Shown: positions 19,062-28,501, numbered from the stretch's first letter. The stretch is 64,000 bases of DNA from JAJXWB01 sp037044955 (GCA_037044955.1 JBAOHX010000005.1:124001-188000); one strand, 5' to 3'. Made by a program: numbers and translations. Notes: generated by a model from the letters alone, not told the origin.

Positions 19062-19796
19062 ATGCAGGGGACAGACTTGGCGGTCCAGACGAGCGAGAGA
19101 ACGGTTTCGCGCAAACGGTTGACGGCCGATCGCGCGCGGCGCACGTCCAAGGCCGATCAGGTCTACACCGAAATCAAGGAAGCCATCCTTTCCGGCGGCC
19201 TGGCGCCGGGCGGCGCCATCGACAAGCTGGCGCTCTGCGCCAAGCTCGGCGTCTCGCGCTTTCCCGTGACCGCCGCCATCAACCGGCTCGCCTTCGAGCG
19301 GCTGGTGGTGATCGAGCCGCAGCACGGTTCGTTCGTCGCCAAGATCGCCGCCAACGACGTGCGCGAATGGATGATGATCCGCCGCGCGCTGGAGGCGGAG
19401 ATCGCCAACGAGGCGGCGCGCGCCCTGCCCGTGGATTCGCAGCGCGAGATCGAACGCAACCTGCGCTACCAGCAGGCGGCCGCCGAGGCCGGCGACGTCG
19501 CGGGCTTCTACGTGCTCGACGTCGAATTCCACAAGCTGATCGTCGACGGCATGGCGCTGCGCCACGCGCGCGAAATCCTCGACGGCCTGCGCTCGCATCT
19601 CGAGCGCGTGCGCCGCATCGCCCTGTCGCCGCCCGGCCGCCTGCCGACCGCCTATGGCGAGCACAAGCGCATCTTCGACGCGATCGTGGCGAAGAACGGC
19701 GCCGGCGCGGCCGCCGCGATGCGCGCGCATCTCGACGAGACGACGGCGACCTTCGAGCGCATCGCCGAACAGAATCCGGAAAACTTCATCGGCTGA
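19062..19796 (+). CDS. GntR-family (FCD subgroup) transcriptional regulator
   Basis: The 244-residue protein has an N-terminal winged helix (about 30-95; ADQVYTEIKEAILSGGLAPG and GVSRFPVTAAINRLAFERL) and a C-terminal FCD effector domain (about 100-225) with the metal-binding type residues in VEFHKLIVDG and the later EHKRIFDAI. FCD regulators usually sense sugar acids or related carboxylates. It lies four bases upstream of the UxaA-family gene, so it probably regulates that gene. ATG 19062 lacks a clear ribosome-binding site; TTG 19077, with AGGGGA five bases upstream, is a good alternative start. Confidence 0.88.
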   Translation: MQGTDLAVQTSERTVSRKRLTADRARRTSKADQVYTEIKEAILSGGLAPGGAIDKLALCAKLGVSRFPVTAAINRLAFERLVVIEPQHGSFVAKIAANDVREWMMIRRALEAEIANEAARALPVDSQREIERNLRYQQAAAEAGDVAGFYVLDVEFHKLIVDGMALRHAREILDGLRSHLERVRRIALSPPGRLPTAYGEHKRIFDAIVAKNGAGAAAAMRAHLDETTATFERIAEQNPENFIG

Positions 19797-19800
19797 GGCC

Positions 19801-21328
19801 ATGACCCAGACAAACGCCCCCCGCGCGCTGCGCCTCAACGAGGCCGACAACATCGTCGTCGCCGTCGACGCTTTCGCGCCGGGTTTCGCCTATGGAAGCA
19901 CGACGGCGAGCGAGCGCGTGCCGCGCGGGCACAAGATGGCGATCGCCCCCATCGCCGCCGGCGAGCCGGTGCGCAAGTTCGGACAGATCATCGGCTTCGC
20001 CTCGAAGCCCATCGCGCCCGGCCAATGGGTGCACGAGCACAATGTCGAATGCCGCGACTTCGCGCGCGACTACGCCTTTGCGCGAGGAGGCGCGCGACGA
20101 GACGATCCTGCCGGAAGGCGAGCGCGCGACCTTCGAGGGTTTTCGCCGCGCCGGCGGCAAGGTCGGCACGCGCAACTACATCGCGATCCTGACTTCCGTG
20201 AACTGCTCGGCCTCCGTCGCGCGCTTCATGGCGGAGGAAATCCAGCGCTCTGGCGCGCTCGCGCAATACCCCGGCATCGACGGCGTGATCCCGCTGACGC
20301 ATGGCGGCGGCTGCGCGCTCGACGTGAAGGGCGAGGGCTACGAGGTCCTCAAGCGCACGCAATGGGGCTACGCCGTCAACCCGAATGTCGGCGGCGTGGT
20401 GATGGTGGGGCTCGGCTGCGAGGGCTTCCAGATTTCGCGGTTCAAGGAAGCCTATGGGCTGCAGGAATCCGACACGTTCCGCACCATGACCATTCAGGAA
20501 GTCGGCGGCACGAAGAAGACGGTGATGGCCGGCGTCGACGCCATCAAGTCCATGCTGCCGCTCGTCGCCAGGGCGAAGCGCGAGACATGCCTGGCTTCCG
20601 ATCTCATCCTCGCCCTGCAATGCGGCGGCTCGGACGGCTATTCCGGCATTACCGCGAACCCGGCGCTGGGCGCGGCCGTCGACGAACTCGTGCGCCACGG
20701 CGGCACGGCCATCCTCTCCGAGACGCCGGAGATCTACGGCGCCGAGCATCTGTTGACGCGCCGCGCCGCCAACAAGGCGGTCGGCGAAAAGCTCGTCTCG
20801 ACCATCCGCTGGTGGGAGGATTACACCGCTCGCAACAGGATGGAGATGAACAACAACCCCTCGCCCGGCAACAAGGCGGGCGGGCTCACAACCATTCTGG
20901 AAAAGTCGCTCGGCGCCGCCGCCAAGGGCGGCACGACCACCATGCGCGCCGTCTACGATTACGCGGAACTGGTGACCGAGAAAGGCTTCGTGTTCATGGA
21001 CACGCCGGGCTACGACCCGGTCGCCGCCACGGGCCAGGTCGCGGGCGGCGCCAACCTTCTCGCCTTCACCACCGGACGCGGCTCGGCCTACGGCTGCAAG
21101 CCGACGCCCTCGTTCAAGCTGGCGACCAACAGCGACATCTACCGCCGCATGATCGACGACATGGACATAGATTGCGGCGAGGTTCTCGATGGCGTGTCGA
21201 TCGAGGCCAAGGGTCGCGAGATTTTCGACGCGCTGCTGAAGGTCGCCTCGGGAGCGCGCACCAAATCGGAAGAACTCGGCTACGGCGACGCCGAATTCGT
21301 GCCCTGGACCATCGGCGCGACAATGTAG
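19801..21328 (+). pseudogene. UxaA-family altronate/galactarate-type dehydratase, one frame break
   Basis: The family dehydrates sugar acids such as altronate or galactarate; the exact substrate is not certain. From ATG 19801 there is an N-terminal SAF domain (about 10-90, with AIAPIAAGEPVRKFGQIIGF), a linker, and the large C-terminal domain with GTRNYIAILTSVNCSA, THGGGCALD, GLGCEGFQ, LQCGGSDGYSGITANPA and MEMNNNPSPGNKAGG. One extra base near 20083 breaks the frame; corrected, the protein has about 508 residues, the usual fused length. The preceding GntR regulator and the following substrate-binding protein fit a carboxylate or sugar-acid catabolic locus. Confidence 0.85.
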
Positions 21329-21444
21329 GCCACGACGGCGGTCGGGGAATCCGGCACAACGGTCCTGCGCGGGCAGGCCTCGCTTCCGGCGCAAGCCGCC
21401 CTATAGATTCGATCCATCAATCAAGGCTGGAGGGACAAACGCCC

Positions 21445-22644
21445 ATGAAACTTCGTTCGCTCGCATTCGCCGCCGCCCTTACCGCCTCGACGGGCATGGC
21501 GGCCTTCGCGCAGACGCCGGTGAAGATCGGCATCCTCAACGACCAGTCCGGCGTCTACGCCGACTTCGGCGGCAAGTGGTCGCTCGACGCCGCGAAGATG
21601 GCGGTCGAGGATTTCGGCGGCAAGGTGCTCGATCGCCCGATCGAGATCGTGACCGCCGACCATCAGAACAAGCCTGACGTCGCCACGACGATCGCGCGCA
21701 AGTGGTACGACGTCGACGGCGTCGACGCGATCATGGAGCTGACGACCTCTTCCGTCGCGCTCGCCGTGCAGGACCTGTCGAAGGAAAAGAAGAAGATCAA
21801 CATCGTCACCGGCGCGGCGACCACCGCGCTCACGCAGAAGAGCTGCTCGCCCTACGGCTTCCACTGGGCCTACGACACGCATGCGCTGGCGGTGGGCACC
21901 GGCGGCGCGCTCGTCGAGAACGGCGGCGACACCTGGTTCTTCCTCACCGTCGACTACGCCTTCGGCCATGCGCTGGAAGCCGACACGGCGAAATACGTGA
22001 AGTCCAAGGGCGGCAAGGTGATCGGCCAGGTGCGCCACCCGCTGAACACGCCGGACTTCTCGTCCTTCGTGCTGCAGGCGCAATCCTCCGGCGCGAAGGT
22101 CATCGGTTTGGCGAACGCCGGTCAGGACACGGTGAATTCGATCAAGCAGGCCGCCGAATTCGGCGTGACGCAGGGCGGCAAGCAGCGCATCGCGGCGCTT
22201 TTGTTCACGCTGGCCGACGTGCACGGCCTCGGCCTCAAGTCGGCGCAGGGCTCGGTGCTGACCGAAGCCTGGTACTGGGACCAGAACGACGAGACGCGCG
22301 CCTTCGCCAAGCGCTTCATGACGCGCATGGGCCGCATGCCCAACATGATCCACGCCGGCACCTATTCGGCGGTGTTGAGCTACCTGAAGGCGGTGAAGGC
22401 CGCCGGCACGAGCGAGACGGAAGCGGTCGCCAAGAAGATGCACGAACTGCCGGTGGACGACGTCTTCACCAAGGGCGGCAAGGTGCTCGCCAACGGCTCG
22501 ATGGTGCACGACATGTATCTCTTCCAGGTGAAGACGCCGGAAGAGAGCAAGGCGCCGTGGGACTACTACAAGCAGCTTTCCAAGATCCCGGGCGCGCAGG
22601 CGTTCGAGACGATGGAAGAGAGCGGCTGCAAGATCGGCGGCTGA
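21445..22644 (+). CDS. ABC transporter substrate-binding protein, branched-chain amino acid type
   Basis: The 399-residue protein starts at ATG 21445 with CTGGAGGG upstream. It has a signal peptide (MKLRSLAFAAALTASTGMAA, cleavage near FAQ) and a type 1 periplasmic-binding fold of the LivK/urea group: VKIGILNDQSGVYADFGGKW, then AKMAVEDFGGKV, RPIEIVTADHQNKPD and VDYAFGHALE. It should bind a small solute in the periplasm. No permease or ATPase gene is near, so it is an orphan or serves a transporter elsewhere. The gene is about 115 bp downstream of the UxaA-family gene. Confidence 0.9.
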   Translation: MKLRSLAFAAALTASTGMAAFAQTPVKIGILNDQSGVYADFGGKWSLDAAKMAVEDFGGKVLDRPIEIVTADHQNKPDVATTIARKWYDVDGVDAIMELTTSSVALAVQDLSKEKKKINIVTGAATTALTQKSCSPYGFHWAYDTHALAVGTGGALVENGGDTWFFLTVDYAFGHALEADTAKYVKSKGGKVIGQVRHPLNTPDFSSFVLQAQSSGAKVIGLANAGQDTVNSIKQAAEFGVTQGGKQRIAALLFTLADVHGLGLKSAQGSVLTEAWYWDQNDETRAFAKRFMTRMGRMPNMIHAGTYSAVLSYLKAVKAAGTSETEAVAKKMHELPVDDVFTKGGKVLANGSMVHDMYLFQVKTPEESKAPWDYYKQLSKIPGAQAFETMEESGCKIGG

Positions 22645-22655
22645 TTCACGGTATC

Positions 22656-22704
22656 GCCCTCGTCCTTCGAGACGCGGGCTTCGCCCGCTCCTCAGGATGA
22701 GGGC
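22656..22704. repeat. Palindromic repeat between two convergent genes
   Basis: GCCCTCGTCCT at 22656-22666 pairs exactly with AGGATGAGGGC at 22694-22704, and GCGGGC/GCCCGC pair inside. The sequence is related to the element at 14513-14614. Placed between the convergent binding-protein gene and puuD, it probably works as a two-way terminator. Confidence 0.75.
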
Positions 22705-22766
22705 GAAGGCGAACACCGGCCTTCATGATGTGAATGTGCGGCCGCCTCCGGGCGGCCGTTTTTCTT

Positions 22767-23978
22767 TCAGCGCGCCGACGGGCCTGCCGCGAGCCAGAGC
22801 GCGAGCGTGCGGCGCTCCTCGTCGGTCATGCCCGCATATGCGCCGGGCGGCGGCATGGCGCGCGTCCACACGGCCTGCAGCGCAATGTCCTGCGCATGTG
22901 CGCGGATCTGCGCGCGCGTCTCCAGCATCACGCCCTTGGGCGCAGCCGCCATGCCCGGCCATGACGGGGCGCGCGCATGGCAGACCGCGCAACGGTCGCC
23001 CACGACCTCCGCGACGTCGGCGAAGCGCGGCGCGACGACGGCGGCGATGGCGTCCGTCGCGCTCTGGGGCGCGGCCGCGCGCGCCTGCGGATGTTCGGCG
23101 CCGAGGATCGACAGCGCGACCATCGCGGCGGCGGCGGCGGCGGCGAGCCCCCATGTCCACCACAGGTCGCCCGAACCGCGATGGCGCGCGATGTAGAAAT
23201 GGCGGATCGCGCCGCCCGCAACCAGCGCGAGCGCGGCGACGATCCAGTTGTAGCGCGAGGCGAAGGCGAGCGGATAATGGTTCGCCAGCATCAGGAACAG
23301 GACCGGCAGCGCCAGATAATTGTTGTGCAGCGCGCGCTGCCGGCTGATGGCGAAACGCGCCTCGTCCGGCGCCTCGCCCTTGCGGAGCGCCTCCAGCATC
23401 CGGCGCTGATTCGGCACGAGATAATGCGCGACATTGGCGGCCATGATCGTACCGAGAATCGCGCCGAAGGTCAGGAAGGCGCCGCGTCCGGAAAAGGCGC
23501 GCGTATAGGCGAAGGCGAGCGCGACAAGAAAGGCGAAGATGGCGATGCGGCGCGTCGTCTCGCTCCACCGCGCCTTGGCGAGATAATCGTAACCGACCCA
23601 GCCGACGAGCAGCGCGAACAGCACGAGCAGGATGGCCTGCCACGGCTGCAGCGGCAGGACTTCGGGATCGATCAGATAGAGATCGGCCTTCAGGAAATAG
23701 GTCACGGCCATCAGCGCGAAGCCGGAGAGCCAGACGGTGTAGGCCTCCCAGCGGAACCAGCCGATCTGCGGCTGCGCCTCGGCAGGCAGATTGATGTCGC
23801 GCGCAATGCGGAACATGCCGTCGTCCGCCGCGCGCCAGATGTCGGCCTTCGTCGACTTGAGCGTGAGGTTGAGTCGCAGGAAGCCGAGCGCAAGGCCAAC
23901 CCAGAAGATGGCGGCAATGACGTGCAGCCACCGCAGGAAGAATTCGCACCAGTCGTGGATTATCGTGATGACGTTCAT
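22767..23978 (-). CDS. puuD: Membrane-bound urate hydroxylase PuuD
   Basis: PuuD oxidises urate to 5-hydroxyisourate using its own c-type cytochrome domain and the respiratory chain. The 403-residue protein begins MNVITIIHDWCEFFLRWLHV and has about eight membrane helices covering residues 1-290. A C-terminal periplasmic cytochrome c domain carries the heme site CAVCH at residues 330-334 and a likely axial Met near 375 (AMPPPGAYAGM). All expected parts are present. The start overlaps the end of the nitrilase-family gene by four bases. Other purine-catabolic genes (hiuase, allantoinase, xdh) are not in this window. Confidence 0.93.
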   Translation of the reverse strand: MNVITIIHDWCEFFLRWLHVIAAIFWVGLALGFLRLNLTLKSTKADIWRAADDGMFRIARDINLPAEAQPQIGWFRWEAYTVWLSGFALMAVTYFLKADLYLIDPEVLPLQPWQAILLVLFALLVGWVGYDYLAKARWSETTRRIAIFAFLVALAFAYTRAFSGRGAFLTFGAILGTIMAANVAHYLVPNQRRMLEALRKGEAPDEARFAISRQRALHNNYLALPVLFLMLANHYPLAFASRYNWIVAALALVAGGAIRHFYIARHRGSGDLWWTWGLAAAAAAAMVALSILGAEHPQARAAAPQSATDAIAAVVAPRFADVAEVVGDRCAVCHARAPSWPGMAAAPKGVMLETRAQIRAHAQDIALQAVWTRAMPPPGAYAGMTDEERRTLALWLAAGPSAR

Positions 23979-24799
23979 TCCGCCAGTTTAACACGATGCT
24001 GCGCGACCGGGATCATCTGGCGCGCTTTGGCGACGCGCTTGGGGTCGACGCGCGCCGACACCACGCCGACGCCGTCGGAGGCCTTCGCCACGACATGGCC
24101 CCAGGGATCGGCGACGAGCGAGTGCCCGTAGGTATGGCGCGTCTCGTTGCCGGCCGTGTGCGCGCCGGTTTGCGCGGCCGCGCAAAAGTAGGTTTCCGTC
24201 TCGATGGCGCGGGCGCGGCAGAGCACTTCCCAATGGTCCTTGCCGGTCTGCATGGTGAAGGCGGACGGCAGCGCGATGAGATGCGCGCCCTTGTCGACAA
24301 GCGCGGCGAACAGATAGGGGAAGCGCAGGTCGTAGCAGATGGCGCAGCCGACCGTGACGCCCTCGCAATCGTAGGTGACGACGGCGTCGCCCGGCTTGAA
24401 CGCAGCGCTTTCGCGATAGGCGGTTCCATCCGGCGCGGTGATGTCGAACATGTGAATCTTGCGGTAACGCGCGACTTCCCTGCCGTCGCGGTCGAACGCC
24501 ACCGTCGTGTTGTGAATGCGTTCGTCGCCGGGGACCTTCTCGAGAATCGAGCCGGCGTGAATGAAGACGCGATGCGTCTTCGCCAGTTCCTGCATCAGCG
24601 TATAGGCGGGGCCGCCGGGGATTTCCTCGGCCGCCTCCATCTTCGTGGCGCGATTGCCGCCGATGAAGTCCCAGACTTCCGGCAGGCAGATCCAGTCCGG
24701 CCGTTCGTCGCGGATGGTTTCCTCGATCAGCGCGCGCGCCTGCGCGAGATTGGCCTGCTTGTCGCTGACCGAATTCATCTGGATGAGCGAGACTTTCAT
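23975..24799 (-). CDS. Carbon-nitrogen hydrolase (nitrilase superfamily, NIT2-like)
   Basis: The 274-residue protein has the catalytic triad of the superfamily: Glu41 (CLPEVWDF), Lys114 (YRKIHMFD) and Cys155 (AICYDLRFP). The overall pattern matches the Nit1/Nit2 branch, whose members hydrolyse amides such as alpha-ketoglutaramate or deaminated glutathione. Its TGA overlaps the puuD ATG, so the two genes are translated together. A link with urate breakdown is inferred only from this overlap. Start ATG 24799. Confidence 0.9.
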   Translation of the reverse strand: MKVSLIQMNSVSDKQANLAQARALIEETIRDERPDWICLPEVWDFIGGNRATKMEAAEEIPGGPAYTLMQELAKTHRVFIHAGSILEKVPGDERIHNTTVAFDRDGREVARYRKIHMFDITAPDGTAYRESAAFKPGDAVVTYDCEGVTVGCAICYDLRFPYLFAALVDKGAHLIALPSAFTMQTGKDHWEVLCRARAIETETYFCAAAQTGAHTAGNETRHTYGHSLVADPWGHVVAKASDGVGVVSARVDPKRVAKARQMIPVAQHRVKLAE

Positions 24800-24837
24800 G
24801 GGCGCACTCTGGACCGCGACCCTTCAGGCCCGCAAGC

Positions 24838-24865
24838 AAAAAGGCGCGGCATGAGCCGCGCCTTT
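24838..24865 (-). terminator. Rho-independent terminator of the fadB-type gene
   Basis: Stem GGCGCGGC (24843-24850) pairs perfectly with GCCGCGCC (24855-24862) around the loop ATGA, flanked by A5 on the plus strand and T3. On the minus strand the stem is followed by a T run. It lies 44 bp beyond the stop of the beta-oxidation gene and only 39 bp ahead of the nitrilase-family start, which leaves little room for a separate promoter. Confidence 0.8.
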
Positions 24866-24908
24866 CGCATTTCGGAACCGCGCGCCCGAAGGCGCGCAGT
24901 CCTGAGCA

Positions 24909-27008
24909 TCACTTGCCCTTGAGATCGCCGGGCTTGATGTCGGCGAACTTCTTGTTGTTCGCCACCATCCATTCGAGCGCGGAAGACGGCGCGAAGCCCT
25001 TGCCGGCGGTCTTGAAGACCTCCTTCACGGTCGCGAGCACCTTGTCGAGGCCGACGCGATCGGCTTCCTGCATCGGGCCGCCGCGCCACATCGGGAATCC
25101 GTAGCCGTTGAGCTTGACGATATCGACGTCGAGCGGGCGCGAGACGATGTTCTCGGACAGGATGCGGCAGGCCTCGTTGACCATGGTCGCGTGGATGCGC
25201 GAGGCGATTTCCTCCTCGGGGATCGGCTTGCGCGCAATGCCCTTGTCCTTCGAGACCTTGTCGATGATCTCGTTGGTCGAGGGATCGAGCGTGCGCTTGC
25301 CGTCGACGTATTTGTAGTAGCCCGAGCCCGTCTTCTGGCCGTAGCGGCCGAGCGCGCAGATGGCGTCGGCGATGGCGCCGGTGTCGCGCTTCTCGTTATC
25401 GCGCAGATGCGCGAATTCCTTGCGGCGGCGCATGCCGATGTCGAGGCCGGCGAGATCGCCGACCGCATACGGCCCCATCGCCATGCCCCACTTCTCCATG
25501 GCGGCGTCGATGTCCTGCGGATAGGCGCCTTCCTCGAGCATCATGTCGGCGACCTGGCGCCAGGCGGCGAGAATGCGATTGCCGACGAAGCCGTCGCAAT
25601 TGCCCATCACGACCGGCAGCTTGCCCATGCGCTTGCCCACCGCGACGCCGGTCGCCAACGCGTCCTTGGACGAGCGGCCGCCGTCGATCACCTCGACGAG
25701 GCGCATGATGTTGGCCGGCGAGAAGAAGTGCATGCCGATGACGTCCTGCGGACGGCCCGCCGCCTCGCCGATGGCGTCGATGTCGAGATAGGACGTGTTG
25801 GAGGCGAGCACCGCGCCGGCCTTCACGATCTTGCCGAGCTTGCCGAAGATTTCCTTCTTCAGCGCCATTTCCTCGAACACCGCCTCGATGACGATGTCCT
25901 TGTCGGCCAGCGCCTCGAACTGCGTGGTCAGCGTGAGCAGGCCGACGCGCTTGTCCATCGTCGCCTGGTCGATGCGGCCGAGCTTGACGTCGCGCTCCCA
26001 TGTCGACTTGAAGCGCGTCATGGCGCGGTCGAGCGCCTCCTGATTGTTCTCGACCACCGTCACCGGCATGCCGGAATTGACCAGCGAAATCGTGATGCCC
26101 GCGCCCATCGTGCCGGAGCCGATGACGCCCGCCGACATGACGGGACGCGCCTCGACGCCTTCGAGGCTCGGCACCTTGAGCACTTCGCGCTCGGCGAAGA
26201 AGACGTAGCGCATCGCCTTGGACTGGTCGGAGACGAGGAGCTGCATGAAATTGTCGCGCTCGACCTTCTCGCCTTCCTTGAAGGTTCCGTGCGTGGAGGC
26301 CTTCACGCATTCGATGATCTTGGCCGGCGCCATGGCGCCGCGCGACTTCTTCAGAACCTCGGCGGCGGCCTTGTCGAAGGCGGCGGCGTCGAAGGGCTGC
26401 TGCTGCTCGGAGGAACGCTTCAACGGCTTGCCGACGAGCGAGCGGGCGTATTCGATCGCGCCCTCGCGCAGATCGCCGTCGACGATCTTGTCGATGAGGC
26501 CGAACTTCAGCGCCTCGGCGGCCGGAACCATGCGGCCTGACGTGCAGAGGTCGAGGCCGACGAGCGCGCCCGCCACGCGCGGCACGCGTTGCGTGCCGCC
26601 GGCGCCCGGCAGCAGGCCGAGCTTCACCTCGGGCAGGCCGACGCGGGCGGCCTTGTCGGAAACGCGCGCATGGCAAGCCATGGCGATCTCGAAGCCGCCG
26701 CCGAGCGCGGTGCCGTGAACAGCGGCGACGACCGGCTTGTTTCCGGCTTCCATGCCGTTGAGCAATTCCTGCAGCGAGGGGCCGGCCGGCGGCTTGCCGA
26801 ATTCGCGGATGTCGGCGCCCGCGACGAAGGTGCGGCCCTCGCAGGCGATGACGATCGCCTTGGTGGCGGCGTCGTTCAGCCCCTTCTCGACATGCTCCTT
26901 CAATCCTGCGCGCACGGCCTGCGAAATGGCGTTGACCGGCGGATTGTCGACCAGGACGAGAAGAACGTCGCCCTTCTGGACGGAGGAGACGGCTGGCTTG
27001 TCGGACAT
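24909..27008 (-). CDS. fadB: Multifunctional fatty-acid oxidation protein (enoyl-CoA hydratase/3-hydroxyacyl-CoA dehydrogenase)
   Basis: The 699-residue protein combines two beta-oxidation steps. An N-terminal enoyl-CoA hydratase/isomerase domain (residues about 1-190) has GGGFEIAMACH with Glu107 and GLPEVKLGLLPG with Glu127. A middle NAD-binding domain (about 293-475) has GVIGSGTMGAG, and two C-terminal 3HCDH domains follow (VMGNCDGFVGNRILA; last domain from about 610). The ATG at 27008 is preferred because upstream in-frame sequence is not protein-like. No thiolase gene adjoins; the PaaI thioesterase is divergent. A strong terminator follows. Confidence 0.93.
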   Translation of the reverse strand: MSDKPAVSSVQKGDVLLVLVDNPPVNAISQAVRAGLKEHVEKGLNDAATKAIVIACEGRTFVAGADIREFGKPPAGPSLQELLNGMEAGNKPVVAAVHGTALGGGFEIAMACHARVSDKAARVGLPEVKLGLLPGAGGTQRVPRVAGALVGLDLCTSGRMVPAAEALKFGLIDKIVDGDLREGAIEYARSLVGKPLKRSSEQQQPFDAAAFDKAAAEVLKKSRGAMAPAKIIECVKASTHGTFKEGEKVERDNFMQLLVSDQSKAMRYVFFAEREVLKVPSLEGVEARPVMSAGVIGSGTMGAGITISLVNSGMPVTVVENNQEALDRAMTRFKSTWERDVKLGRIDQATMDKRVGLLTLTTQFEALADKDIVIEAVFEEMALKKEIFGKLGKIVKAGAVLASNTSYLDIDAIGEAAGRPQDVIGMHFFSPANIMRLVEVIDGGRSSKDALATGVAVGKRMGKLPVVMGNCDGFVGNRILAAWRQVADMMLEEGAYPQDIDAAMEKWGMAMGPYAVGDLAGLDIGMRRRKEFAHLRDNEKRDTGAIADAICALGRYGQKTGSGYYKYVDGKRTLDPSTNEIIDKVSKDKGIARKPIPEEEIASRIHATMVNEACRILSENIVSRPLDVDIVKLNGYGFPMWRGGPMQEADRVGLDKVLATVKEVFKTAGKGFAPSSALEWMVANNKKFADIKPGDLKGK

Positions 27009-27187
27009 GAGCGTTCCCTGTTTTCGTGGCCACATCGGCCTGTTGGTTCCGGGCGCGAAATCTATTCCCACCGCCGTCACTGACGCAATGCAAAACAGCG
27101 AATGGGAGCCATCCGTTGACCGGCCCGCGCGCCCGTGCGATCCAGTCGCCTGATCCATTTCGCTTGTCGAAACTTTATCCGGACCCG

Positions 27188-27619
27188 ATGACTCCAGAAG
27201 AAATCGCCCGCGCGAGCGCGGACAAGATGTGGCGCCTGGACGCTGCGCGCACAGCCGCCGACATGACGCTGCTGTCGGTGGGGCCCGGCGTGGCGAGAAT
27301 TTCGATGCGCGTGCGGCCGGACATGCTGAACGCGCTCGGCGTGTGCCACGGCGGCCAAATCTACCTGCTTGCCGACAGCGCCTTCGCTTACGCCAGCAAT
27401 ACCTACGATGTTCCCACCGTGGCGCAGCACTGCTCGATCACCTATCTGACGCCCGCGCGTCCGGGCGACCTCCTGACCGCCGATGCGCGCGAGGCGCATG
27501 TCGTCGGGCGCACCGGCGTCTACGATGTCACCGTCGCCACCCAGAACGGCGAGACGATCGCCGAATTTCGCGGCATTTCGCGCGCCGTCCCGCGCGCGAC
27601 GATCGGCGCCGCGCCCTAG
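27188..27619 (+). CDS. PaaI-type hotdog thioesterase
   Basis: The 143-residue hotdog-fold protein has the PaaI landmarks LNALGVCHGGQIYLLADSAF and ITYLTPARPGDLLTA. PaaI hydrolyses ring-hydroxylated phenylacetyl-CoA and rescues CoA when the phenylacetate pathway stalls. No other paa genes are present here. It is divergent from the fadB-type gene, whose product is related to PaaF/PaaH chemistry. The start at ATG 27188 removes an unlikely upstream extension. purU follows 12 bp downstream. Confidence 0.88.
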   Translation: MTPEEIARASADKMWRLDAARTAADMTLLSVGPGVARISMRVRPDMLNALGVCHGGQIYLLADSAFAYASNTYDVPTVAQHCSITYLTPARPGDLLTADAREAHVVGRTGVYDVTVATQNGETIAEFRGISRAVPRATIGAAP

Positions 27620-27631
27620 GCCGGAATTTCC

Positions 27632-28501
27632 ATGTCAGACGCCAGCGCCCAGCACATCCTCACGCTCTCCTGCCCGAACAGGCCCGGCATCGTCGCCGCC
27701 GTCGCCACATGCCTGTTCGAGCATGGCTGCAACATTCTCGACGCCCAGCAGTTCGATTCCATCGAGACCGGGCAGTTCTTCGCGCGCATCGTGTTCGACC
27801 GCGTCGGCGAGCCGGCGAAATACGAGGCGCTGCGCGAGGATTTCGCCGGCGTGGCGCAGACTTTCGGGTTCACCTGGCTGATGCGGCCGCGCGCGGAAAA
27901 GAAGCGCGTGATGATCCTCGTGTCGAAATCGGATCATTGCCTCGTCGATCTCGTCTATCGCTGGCGCATCGGCGAACTCGACATGGAGCCTGTCGGCATC
28001 ATCGCCAACCACAGGCGCGAGACCTACGCGCATATCGATCTCGACGGCATTCCCTTCCACTATCTGCCGGTCACGCGCCAGACGAAGATGGAGCAGGAGG
28101 CCGACGTCTGGCGCCTGATCCGCGATGCGCGCGCCGACGTCGTCGTGCTCGCGCGCTACATGCAGGTGCTGTCGGACGGGCTCGCGGCGAAACTCGCGGG
28201 GCGCTGCATCAACATCCATCATTCCTTCCTGCCCGGCTTCAAGGGCGCGAAGCCCTATCATCAGGCGCACGCGCGCGGCGTGAAGCTGATCGGCGCGACC
28301 GCGCATTACGTGACGAGCGATCTCGACGAAGGCCCGATCATCGAGCAGGACGTGGAGCGCATTTCGCATCGCGACTCGCCCGAGGACCTCGTGCGCAAGG
28401 GCCGCGACATCGAGCGCCGCGTGCTCGCGCGCGCCCTGCGCAAGCATCTGGAAGACCGCGTGCTGCTCGACGGACAGAAGACGGTGGTGTTCGCGGACTG
28501 A
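27632..28501 (+). CDS. purU: Formyltetrahydrofolate deformylase PurU
   Basis: PurU hydrolyses 10-formyltetrahydrofolate to formate and tetrahydrofolate. The 289-residue protein has an N-terminal ACT domain (about 7-85, ILTLSCPNRPGIVAAVATCL) and a C-terminal formyltransferase-like domain (about 88-285) with the conserved INIHHSFLPGFKGAKPYHQA and the GATAHYVTSDLDEGPII stretch holding the catalytic Asp. Length is normal. It follows the PaaI gene closely and may share its transcript. Confidence 0.95.
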   Translation: MSDASAQHILTLSCPNRPGIVAAVATCLFEHGCNILDAQQFDSIETGQFFARIVFDRVGEPAKYEALREDFAGVAQTFGFTWLMRPRAEKKRVMILVSKSDHCLVDLVYRWRIGELDMEPVGIIANHRRETYAHIDLDGIPFHYLPVTRQTKMEQEADVWRLIRDARADVVVLARYMQVLSDGLAAKLAGRCINIHHSFLPGFKGAKPYHQAHARGVKLIGATAHYVTSDLDEGPIIEQDVERISHRDSPEDLVRKGRDIERRVLARALRKHLEDRVLLDGQKTVVFAD

